Shown here: positions 54,644 to 64,000 of the stretch, one piece after another
How the letters are laid out: each line of letters begins with the position of its first letter
Numbering within the stretch: the first letter of the stretch is position 1
Source of the DNA: Smallanthus sonchifolius
Lineage: Eukaryota > Streptophyta > Magnoliopsida > Asterales > Asteraceae
DNA length: 64,000 nucleotides
Assembly (NCBI GenBank): GCA_023525975.1
Contig: CM042029.1
Span: 81,016,849 to 81,080,848 of the forward strand
Direction: 5' to 3'
Made by a program: the position numbers and the translations under genes
The notes under the pieces: generated by a model
Databases searched by the model: none
Seen by the model: only the letters and a program-made list of their open reading frames with translations
Told to the model about the DNA's origin: nothing

Positions 54644-56240
54644 ATACCCATATCCCCCATCCATATGCACACCTACCTCCCAATAAATATATATGATGAT
54701 GATTAAATCTTTTGTTCCTTCTAAATTCTGCATAATCTTCTTCTGTGGCAAACGATACATACATTGGCGGACCTACCTTTAGTCGGCCGACCCTATGAAA
54801 AAAAATTATTTGTTATATATACGATATAATCTCGACAGACCCCAAGAAACTTTAATACCGACCCCCATAAAATTTAGACCAAGCCTAAGAAAAACGAAGT
54901 TTTAATACCAACCCAAGAAAATTTATTTTTTTAACACTAATCCACATTTAAACTATTAGCTTAATTGAACATTTTAACTAAACTGGACTAAAAACTTAGC
55001 CAGTTAAACAAGTACACCCACATTTAATTAACTCATTACCTATTTAGACAATTATGCCCACATTTAGTTACTCATTATTCATTTAAATTTTTAAACAATT
55101 TAACCTATTAAAAACTCTAAGTAGCGGCCATCCTGATTCCTGTCCATGAACGTCTCGGTTCACTGTTCATAGTCATCCGCCCCTGCCTCGTCACAATTTC
55201 GTTTTAACCAAAATTATGGATGGAGTTAGAGGCGGGGAGCATATTAGAGTAAAAATTATAACCACAAGGAATAAAATGGTTATTTTCAAACTATTGGAAC
55301 AAAAAGGTTAAAATAATGAAACCAGCAAAAACAATGTTTACTATATATTATTTCAACAAAACGTCAAAACATGAAGCCATTTGTCAAAAGTTCTCGTGAT
55401 CTGTGGGTCAAGATGCCTACAAAAAGTGTTTTTCATCATGATTTAAAATTGAATTGAGTTCTGGCCAAGCAAGGTGATTCGGGCCATGGTTACTTATGGC
55501 GAGTTTGAACTTTCCACACGCAAGGCTAGGTGACTTGAGCTTGGAGATTTTGAAAGTCCGATTAACATGACTTGGAACTTTGACAAGGCAAGACGATTTG
55601 GCTTGAAACGTAGGCCAAGAAAGTTGACTTGACCTCGAGTTCTTGGCATGGCAAGGTAACTTAACTTGGAGCATTGGCTATGCGATGTGATTTTCTGTTC
55701 GACAAGGTGTCTTCGAGCTTAAGTTGACTTGCCCTTAGGGCTCTGGCTTGGCAAGGTGGCTTGAGTTGTTGCTACGGTTGTCTAACATTAAAAGTGATAT
55801 CTCCAACTTTTTTTTAGTTGTTACTTCCAATACACTTTTAGGCAGCAAGTTGTATGACATGAAAAGTGATGTCTTCAACTTTTTCTTTACCTAGTTTATA
55901 GATGTTATTCTCGAGACAATAACAAACACTATTCCTTTATCTACTACATTTATTTGTTAGTTTTTATTTTATGCTACTTCATATTTTTGTAAATTAAGTT
56001 CGTCAAAGACAAAAATAAGTAAATGTGTCACAATTTTTAACATCTACCCGCAGCTTTAGCTTTTTTTTGTGTGTAAATTCGAACATAAAGTCACCTTCTT
56101 TATACCCAATATTTTTTAGGAAAAGACCGTAATAGCATTAATTTTTTTAAAATCTCATTTTACTATACTTTAATGTACCTCATCTTTTACCAATTGCTTG
56201 ACTTGAGATTCTAGGCAAGTTGACAATTGAAGTGTTTGTT
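54644..56240. other. Intergenic with degenerate minisatellite
   Basis: 54765 shows a CATTGGCGGACCTA hAT-like end without partner. 55410-55760 is a degenerate minisatellite (listed). No gene. Confidence 0.4.
55410..55760. repeat. Degenerate minisatellite, GGCAAGGTGACTTGA core
   Basis: Seven to eight diverged units of roughly 45 bp, each with a TTGG-CAAGG-TGACTTGA-like core. The 85-codon minus ORF across it is a by-product. Confidence 0.6.
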
Positions 56241-56245
56241 ATATG

Positions 56246-56755
56246 TGTAGCATCTCGTATCTACACCGAGGGGTGATGGACAGAGCTTGCCCGTTTCTAG
56301 TATCCCCGGAAGATTACCTACGACACAACTCGCCATTAGTCCCGTCACGGGGGACCCCGAAGGGTTCCTTCATGACAATACGCGATCAACTCCGTCGTCT
56401 TCTTGGGTCTTGATCAGAACTGCATCCACAGGAAATGCTCGTTAGAGGGCCCATAGGGGTTGCCCCCGAGGGCCCTCCGATGCTCAAGTCAGTATCATCA
56501 TCAAGATGGTTAAGCATATATAAGAATGAGTATATCAGATAGAGAAGGAGGGTGGAAATGAGGGAGAAGAACCTTCCTCCATATGGGGGTTATGCCACCA
56601 TATTTATAGTAGATGTTGTGGACCTTTTACCCTAATGGGTCTTCTAAGATGGGCCTGACCATCTTTGGCTTGTTCCTGCTATTTAGGCTTCACCATTGGT
56701 TTCATTAATCAGGGGGTAACTTTTACAAGTCCTTATTCAGGGGGTAGCTCCTACA
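56246..56755 (-). repeat. 3' LTR of the non-autonomous element
   Basis: 510 bp. TATAAATA on minus at 56601-56608. Confidence 0.93.
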
Positions 56756-57174
56756 AGTCCCCCGAGTCCTTTGTGCTTGTTATTTATGATAAGGATAAAG
56801 GACTCAACTTGTCCATGCTATGTCAAACTCTAGTTATGTCTTTGTTCTCGTATTTTGGGCCTCACAGTTGAAGGGGATAGCCTTACGAGTCCACCCAGAA
56901 TCCTAAGTCTATCGCCGGGTGCCGTGTGGGGATGTAATGCTGAGTCCCCCGGACAACTTATTAGTGTCGTCTAGTTGCCTCGCAACCATTATCAACCTTT
57001 TCCCGCAACGTGGTGACTTGTGTAGGTTGAGTAACGCTTGGCCTACATGACCTTGATCTATGTTTTTGTCCTGGATGTACCATTGTTTTGATGCTTCTTG
57101 ATTCAGATATTTTTAGGTTTCTTACTTTTGCCATGATGCGTCCAAGCTATCTTTTTCTTTTATCTTCATTGTGA

Positions 57175-57390
57175 GAGTGTATATGGGGTCTTTCACAAAA
57201 CCTACAAATCTCTGTATCACCTTTAAACAGAAGGTGGATAAGGTGGATTTGATCGAGGTAATGCTCGGGGAATATTGATCGTAACGATGGGATATGTGGG
57301 GCCTTTCACACAACCTACGAGTCCTTACATCACTTTTAGCTAGAAGGTGATAAGGTGGATCTGACCGAGGTAATGCTAGAGGACCACCCA
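57175..57390. repeat. Direct duplication of ~120 bp in the element
   Basis: Two diverged copies of a GGGGYCTTTCACAMAACCTAC...GAGGTAATGCT block (start about 57184 and 57297). Confidence 0.75.
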
Positions 57391-57684
57391 TATAAGCACC
57401 GAACAATCTTTTTGTGCGGAAACAATTATGTATATAAAACCGTGGGTGGAGGGATGAGTTTACCTCCTCCGAATGTATGCATTCAGTTACCTCTTCTGAG
57501 TCTGTGAGGTGAAAAATAGTCCGCTATTTTTTTATTACAAGGTCCCATATTCACAGACCTTTTAAAATGGGGCCTTTCCTCATTTGAGAAGGGTAGATGA
57601 GTTGAGGATTTTGAGACAAGCTTCTGTTATTCCGTAGCTGGGACTGGTAAGCTGAGACCCCTAGAAGATGCCTTTTTAGCCAAC

Positions 57685-58015
57685 ACTATCAGTTTGAGTT
57701 CTTCTGGCGGACCCTTCTCCTTCTCTGGAAGGAAAATATCAAGTAAATCCCTTCTTGAAGGAAAGTATCGGTTCAAATCTCTACATTGGTTTGTGTCTTT
57801 TTGGAAGGAAGGCATCCATTTAGTTTCTTCTGTGAAGCGGGTATTAGTTTCGCTCCTTCTGGAAGAGAATGTCAATTCAGGCCCCCCTGGAAGAAGAATA
57901 TAAATTTGACTCTTTCTTGGAAAAAAATATTATTTCAACTCCTTCTAGAAAGAGAAATATCATTTCAGCTCCTTCTGGAAGGAGAATATCAGTTTGGTTT
58001 CTTCTGGATGACTTT
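57685..58015. repeat. Tandem repeat of ~37 bp
   Basis: Eight to nine diverged units with CTTCTGGAAGGAGAATATCA cores. Open in several frames on both strands, hence multiple spurious ORFs. Confidence 0.75.
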
Positions 58016-58174
58016 TCTTCATTTCCCTCTGAAAATCTGTTTCTCCCACTTTTCATCAAATGGGAGTAGAGTTGTGTTTCTTCTTGAAATTTGTTTCTTC
58101 TGGGGAAATTATAATCTCCACCACCTTGAGGGGTGGGAGTTTTTATCTATTGTCTAGTGAGATAGGATTTGATA

Positions 58175-58740
58175 AGTTTCCACCATCATTAAAGATGTGG
58201 ATCATTTCTTCCATCTGATAAGATGGAGATTCTTCTATCTTCTGAGATATAATTTTACAAGATTTCGTCACCATTAGAGGTGAGGATCATTTCTCCCATC
58301 TGGTGAGATGGGGACGCCTTTATCTTATGAGATATAATTTTTATAAGATTCCACCACCATTAGAGGTGAGAATCACCTCTTCCATCTGGTGAGATGAGAC
58401 GCCTTTATCTTATGAGATAGTATTTCATAATGCTCTACCAACCTTAGAGATGGGAGTTGTCTCCACCATCTTATGAGATGAGAGTTTCTATCCACTACCT
58501 ACTGAGATAGGATTTATGTGTCTCCACTATCCTTAGGGATGGGAGTTATCTCCCCCATCTTATGAGATGGGAGTTTTTATCCACTATCTACTAAGATATG
58601 ATTTTATAATTCGCCACCATCCTTGGGGATGGGAGTTGTCTCTTCTATCTGATGAGATGGCATTTTCATCCACTATGTTATGAGATAGTATTTTATAATG
58701 TTCCACCATCCTTATAGATGGGAGTTGTCTCCAAGCTAGA
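58175..58740. repeat. ~87-bp tandem repeat with two hairpins per unit
   Basis: About six and a half units; CCACCATC-like starts near 58179, 58264, 58350, 58432, 58520, 58612 and 58701. Each unit contains two palindromes, of type CCATCTGATAAGATGG and CTATCTTATGAGATAG. The stems stay paired although loop and some stem bases vary between units. Confidence 0.85.
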
Positions 58741-59456
58741 AGACTTCATGGAATAGGCCATTGGTTCTGCAAAATTTTGTTAGTAATATTTGTATTTATG
58801 AAACAAAACATTAAAGTACTTTCATCGGTGGTGCATCATTTCTCTTTCCACCCGAGCGGGATCTTTGGTCCGTCCCTAGGGACCCAAACACTTTCATGAA
58901 GGAGTTGAACATTAGTAGCCACATACCATGTTAGCCTTCCAATTCAATGTTGCTAAATCATATTAGAAATATTTAACTTGCAATAAATCATTTAATCAAA
59001 TATCATAAACAATGTAAAGATAGGTGATCACTTGTACCGTTTATACCTTTGGTAGATGACGATATGTGCATCACAGAGATGTCCGGTCGTAGCTAGAACC
59101 GAACATCCAAGTAACGTATTTGCTTCCTTCCAGAAATCTTAGTGTGTTATAACCTGTTGGCTTTTGAGGAACATACATCTTTTGCAGGCTTTGTGAACTT
59201 TCCCCATAAACTGCTGATCTTGAGAGTGTCGCGTATGGTTTAGTTTTAACTTTGCTTGTCATAATTCATGTGATGCAACTGATAGTAGTCTTCCGCTTTT
59301 AAAGCCTATCAAGTTATGTGTTTTGATGGAGATACTTTGCATGTGGAAGGCAATATCGGTCTCTCTTTTGTTGACGTGTCTGTAACTTGACACTATGACC
59401 TTTTTTAAAGTCACAACTGCTGTGGTTCGAATGATCTTTGATAATAATCTGGACGG

Positions 59457-61122
59457 TTACATCCGGTTTCCGTCATATGTGAAAGTGGTTGCTGCCACTA
59501 TGGCTTGGATTAATATAATGAGGCCTTTTTCCTCCCTGGAGAATTGCCATTTTAGGTCTCTGATGAGTTGTTCAGAAATGAAACTGAATTTAGGCTTATG
59601 TGCTTTCGGTGATGCTCTATCTCTTTCCATTCGGGCGAGTTGTTCATTTGCCACGTTTTCATCTTGCCTTACTAGTGCGAGAAAACTAGATTTTAAGAAA
59701 AATTTCTTTATTCTCGTATTGCAGCAGTACGCTTCATGACTTTCGTAAATTGGGCTTTTCCATCTTTGCCTTTGTTATTCAAAAGTTTTGTTCTTCTTGG
59801 CGATAACGGTTGTTGTGGCACGTCATCATCTTTTCGTAATTAACTTCTTCAATTCATATAGCTAATAGCTAGCAGCTAGTTTCGGACCATGCGACAGTAA
59901 ACAACGTATCCACGCCTGACCTCCCCGTCTCGAACTTGTACGCACCTGCAAGATAGTGATACTATTTAGGTGTGTGGTTGTTGGGATATTATAAGGTCTC
60001 CTGCCTGGAAATCCTTTCCTAGGCCATGCAAGATTTCTTTGCTGTTGTCAAAAAATGTGGTTTTGCTATGCTCGAGACCCACATCTTCCATGCATTCCAT
60101 GTACATGAAAAGTATTTTTCGTGAGATATCTCGTATCTTTGCCATTCCAAAACCAATTTCATTTGTGTGTGTACTATGCTAATCACGCTGACGGGTTGCG
60201 TTAGCAGGACCATTACTCCATATGTGTTGTAAACTTACTACATGATGATCTTGGTATATATGTGAAACAGGATCGGGGACTATGCGACCTTAGAATCTTA
60301 TCGGTTCTGTTTTGGGTTGAATGAGCCCCCGGGTGCATGCAGATTATGTGGCTAACCTCACGAGTCACCACAATCCTTCTACTATTACGGGCCTATTGGC
60401 CGTTATGTTTTTCCAATTTTTGTTCGGGCTGATGGGCGTACGCATGACCAGCGATGGATACTGAGCTAACCGGGGCTGGCCTTGGTTTCATTCCGCCTTA
60501 ATAGCAATCTTTTGACGAGCGCCTTAATAGCAATCCTTTGACAGGAGTCCAAGATATGATTTCTTGTTTCTTCCTCTCTTCTTCTTCCTTTTTTTGTATG
60601 AACATCGCATGCACATGCCCATGAATCCTCGCATCTTAGGGACCGGGTTGGTCAAATGGTGCATGTCGTAGGTCATATTAAATGAGCATCGAAATACTAA
60701 CTTGGTGGCCCATAAGAAAAGAGAGGTGTGGGACCTTGGTTACCAGCCGTATGAGTTGGCTTGGTTCAATCTTCAGCCGGTTGTTTAATCTGCATCTAGC
60801 TTAAGAGAAGTATTTGTTGTCAACTACTGATCTCAAGTGTGTGGGTTTAAGCCCGGTTTTTATCCTACGTATGGAACTCACATATGATAGAACATGCATT
60901 CGTAATATTGATCTTCCAACTTTCTCAAAACCTGTATGTATGGATATTATTGCCCTACTTACTCTGGCAGACATGATCCTTATGAATGGCAAATGGATTA
61001 TAAGTTGGAGTTCGTCACAAGTCCATTTTCCATCTTGTAACCAAGTCTGGGCAACTTATTTAAAACGACATCTATTGTCTTCTTTCAATTCGAACCCTTT
61101 CGTTGGGATGTTGTTCATTAAG
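59457..61122 (-). pseudogene. Unrecognised coding-like blocks inside the non-autonomous element
   Basis: The minus strand has blocks that read like protein. 61122-60950 (QTWLQDGKWTCDELQLIIHL) has one TAA and then a perfect GTAAGT donor. 60290-59968 (MAKIRDISRKILFMYMECME) is open except for one TAG upstream. About 59860-59730 is DDDVPQQPLSPRRTKLLNNK. 59654-59457 (FSFISEQLIRDLKWQF) ends with TAA. Between blocks the frame closes and GT/AG-like junctions occur. It may be a captured host gene or an unrecognised element protein. I do not know the family. Confidence 0.4.
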
Positions 61123-61948
61123 ACAACATTTTAGCACTTGTTCCTTGTGTACGGGTGTTTGTATCCCTGTAACACCCAATTAATGGATCATGCATCTGAG
61201 CCTTTGAACCTTCCCCTTCCATTATGTGGGAACGTAGCCACTTTACTTTTTTTTACAGGGGTGTGATCCGCCCGTTGTAAATTGTCGGAGGGCCTGATCG
61301 TGTCCTTGTTGGCCGGTAATATCGATTCATAGTTATGATATGGGTTGATGACAATAACTATTACTAGGACTAGGCTTAGAAAGTTAAAGATGGAAGCATC
61401 ATACTCATCCTTTCTTAGGCCCTTACCTTTCAAGCTTCATAGATACGTGCATGGTTATAGAAATACCGGAGTAGATGTATCGAGACTCGCATAAGCCCCA
61501 TCCTTGCATGATGCAACCCTCCACCCAAGAATTATACATGTTGACGTCTTCATACTAGAACCATTAACACTGCTGATGACCCAAGATCTCTTACTGATGA
61601 CAAACCATGGCTAGGTAATTACTTGTCGGGGTAGAAGCATCCCCGTCAGAAGTTTGTCTGACCTTTTCATAAGTCACAACCTAACAGTTGTACCATGTGC
61701 AGAAGGACTTGTACAATCTGAAGCTAAAACTCTTTGTAAAAGATGTTGACACCCTTAACACTGCTATCAGAATCCATCATCTCTCTTTGTACCACTTATC
61801 AGTTTTTGTCCTACCTTTGAAATGTCTTGTCGGCATTTAATGCTTCCATAGATACATAAGCATATGTATGTACCTTTGCACATACTTATTATATTTTATC
61901 CTTCTGTACAAGCTAGTGGAAAAGTAGCAGTAGGGTTTGACCATAAAG

Positions 61949-61949
<1 letters not shown>

Positions 61950-62021
<72 letters not shown>
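61950..62021. repeat. (CA)n(TA)n compound microsatellite
   Basis: Eight or more CA units directly followed by about thirty TA units. Confidence 0.95.
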
Positions 62022-62024
<3 letters not shown>

Positions 62025-62269
62025 CAGAAAGGTATAGGTATGATTATGGGTTGTCACTTTTTTTTTGTTTATTCGTCAGAGCTTTGTCTTCAAAAAGTAC
62101 TGACTATTGCTATTCATGTACTGACTATTGGGACGCTATGGTTTACCCTTTTGCATTACACCTGAGGTTAAATTCTAGTCATATGTACTATCATATTTTT
62201 GGTTCTTATTGCTAGTTGGTAATTTATCTAAGGTTTCTCTCTCTAACCAAGAGAAAGCAACTTTGAAAA

Positions 62270-62345
62270 GATTTTAGGTACAGTCACGTGCTTTAGGTCG
62301 AACCTATGTCCTTTCTTCTTACTGCTTTACCACTCTAGGAATGGA
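62270..62345 (-). mobile_element. Possible SINE fragment
   Basis: Minus strand: A-box-like CTAGAGTGGTAAAGC and B box AGGTTCGACCT (62295-62305). No TSD. Confidence 0.4.
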
Positions 62346-62923
62346 TGGTTGTAACTAGAGTAACAATCCTTTCAATAGACACGTGTAATGTATGTAGTAT
62401 TATCTGTACATTCATGCTTTATTACGGCTGTCTTCTCAAGACTTGGATCATATATGATATGACTTTCTTGATATATCCATTAGTCAATACCATCACCTTC
62501 CATTGATGTGCAGACACACTCAAAACACTACTAAAAACTATGAAGCTCTTACTATATGCTCACTATAATCGTTAAATATGAACGTGTGATGTTACGAACC
62601 GATCACGTATATGGTTTTTTGAGAACCTTTAGGCCTATGGATTGCCTACAGCAACAAACCTCTAACGGATTATAATAGAGGTAGTGAGAGAGGTTTAAAA
62701 CCTGTTAAGCGGAACGACGAAGGTAATGGACAGGACATCTTCATCCGTGTCTTGGAATTCATCCTCTTTCATCTCATCGACCTCTCTATGGGCGGAGCGT
62801 TACCCATTGTAGTTCCTCTTTTTTTTACTCACTCTCTGACAGTCCTTCCGTCCCGGCATCTACCATCTAGCTGTTTTTCACGAATTTCAGTGGTGTAGGA
62901 GTTCTTTAGGTTCTGTTTGGACA

Positions 62924-62946
62924 CAAAGTCCCACGGATGGCGCCAA
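62924..62946 (-). promoter_or_regulatory. Primer binding site of the non-autonomous element
   Basis: Directly abuts the 5' LTR. Begins TTGGCGCC on the minus strand, typical for Asp-tRNA-type primed gypsy elements. Confidence 0.75.
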
Positions 62947-63454
62947 TGTAGCATCCCGTATCTACACCGAGGGGTGATGGACAGAGGTTGCCTGTTTCTA
63001 GTATCCTCGGAAGAGTACCTACAACACAACTCGCCATTAGTCCCGTCACGGGGGATCCCGAAGGGTTCCTTCATGACTATACGCGGTCAGCTCCGTCGTC
63101 TTCTTGGGTCTTGATAAGAATTTCATCCACAAGAAATGCTCGTTAGAGGGCCCGAGGGGTTACCCCATAGGGCACTCCGACACTCAAGTCAGTATCATCA
63201 TCAAGATGGTTAAGCATATATAAGAATATGAGTATACCAGAGAGAAGGAGGGTGGAAATGAGGGAGAAGAACCTCCCTCCATATGGGGGTTATGCCTCCA
63301 TATTTATAGTAGGTGTTGTGGACCTTTTACTCTAATGGGCCTTCTAAGATGGGCCCGACCATCTTGGGCTTGTTCCTGCTATTTGGCCTTCACCATTGGT
63401 TTCATTAATCAGGGGTAACTTTTACAAGTCCTTAATCAGGGGGTAGCTCCTACA
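62947..63454 (-). repeat. 5' LTR of the non-autonomous element
   Basis: 508 bp, collinear with the 3' LTR; a few substitutions and small indels. Confidence 0.93.
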
Positions 63455-63459
63455 ATATG

Positions 63460-64000
63460 ATATATCAATTTCTTCGTTTTTATAGTTTTATATGAAAGTT
63501 GTAAAAAGTAAAAAATATATATCCAAATCAGTATGTATTACCAAGTTTCTAGTATCACATCATTAAACCTTTACACTGACACGCAATGTCCTATGCATTC
63601 TTTCTTTTCCAACTACTACTTAAGACCTGAATAATGCATTGTATGTGTGCAACTTCCAATATATTATAGTGATAGAAAGCTTGGATTCTCTAAAAAAGAC
63701 CCAATATGGTGTAGTGTTGAATGAGCTCCCATCGCTCATTCTTATATAGGCTAAGCAGGTCGGTAGCGGCTCGGGTCAGCATGCCACACATCACCTTGTC
63801 GTTGCTCCGTCCTTATTGTTGCATAGCAGACGTTACGCCCGCGGTAGCGGCCCGCTATATGGTTATGCTTGTCAAATGTCATCCGCTAGTCACCCGCCAT
63901 GTGTCATTCCCGCATTGATTGATTTATGACCACGTAGCGGATCATTAAGGATCCGGTAGCGGTTCGCTACCGTCTCCTTTTCCAGATTTTCACTTTTGAT
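63460..64000 (-). mobile_element. LTR fragment running off the window
   Basis: 63460-63720 is AT-rich. From 63742 the minus strand has TATATAAG (63742-63749), preceded by repeated TAGCGGCCCGCTA / AGCGGTTCGCTA words up to the window end. This is the same U3 layout as the solo LTR at 51653-52992, so probably a related LTR truncated by the window border. Confidence 0.5.

Larger units (their letters stand above)
56246..63454 (-). mobile_element. Non-autonomous gypsy-type LTR element (LARD-like)
   Basis: 7.2 kb with a perfect 5-bp TSD ATATG (56241-56245, 63455-63459) and two LTRs of about 510 bp (minus strand TGTAGGAGC...GATGCTACA). The PBS at 62924-62946 reads TTGGCGCCATCCGTGGGA on minus, resembling the Asp-type PBS of gypsy elements. 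The PPT, ACTCGGGGGACT, lies at 56756-56768. I find no gag, protease, RT or integrase motif in the 6.2 kb interior. It holds tandem repeats, coding-like blocks and a microsatellite. Confidence 0.9.

Noticed and set aside
57694..58157. Multiple ORFs on both strands
   Set aside because: Products of the 37-bp tandem repeat, which is open in several frames.

Overview
The window is nuclear DNA from a flowering plant, AT-rich and packed with transposable elements. Asteraceae is the most likely family. That is an inference from the look of the LTR, SINE and envelope-like families, not a database match. There are no bacterial or viral genes, no rRNA and no credible free tRNA gene. I could assemble two intact host genes, both on the minus strand and both invisible as single long ORFs because they are split by introns. 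One is a dynein light chain (LC8 type) gene (exons 9500-9258 and 5950-5795, separated by a 3.3 kb transposon-filled intron). The other is a three-exon PLAC8 / PLANT CADMIUM RESISTANCE-like gene (51336-50172).

Left part (1-17.6 kb): Helitron copies, several tRNA-derived SINEs, a LINE tail, foldback MITEs and a nearly full-length hAT transposon (14069-16959, perfect 8-bp target duplication, decayed transposase). A nuclear copy of plastid ycf2 lies at about 17125-17550. At 333-1198 a Helitron holds a SINE that in turn holds a Tourist-like MITE, each layer with its own target duplication.

Centre (18.3-48.1 kb): a Ty3/gypsy chromovirus (18315-28550, plus strand) that has lost most of RT, RNase H and the integrase core and later took in a foreign 2.5 kb solo LTR. 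Then come a Mutator-type foldback MITE (31443-31955), a probable hAT MITE and a 14.1 kb Ty1/copia Sirevirus (34010-48105, minus strand). The Sirevirus has gag with two zinc knuckles, PR-IN-RT-RH, and a third, envelope-like reading frame split by an in-frame hAT MITE. Its noncoding parts carry clusters of a 19-bp palindrome placed upstream of TATA boxes, in the LTRs and again upstream of the envelope-like frame.

Right part (48.1-64 kb): a Pack-MULE-like element, the PLAC8 gene, a solo gypsy LTR with TSD, a 1.27 kb LTR element whose interior is filled by one 211-codon ORF, and a 7.2 kb non-autonomous gypsy element (56246-63454) with perfect TSD. The last has hairpin-bearing tandem repeats and unrecognised coding-like blocks inside. 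The window ends in another LTR fragment.

All boundaries were read by eye from target duplications and terminal motifs. No alignment, folding or database search was run.
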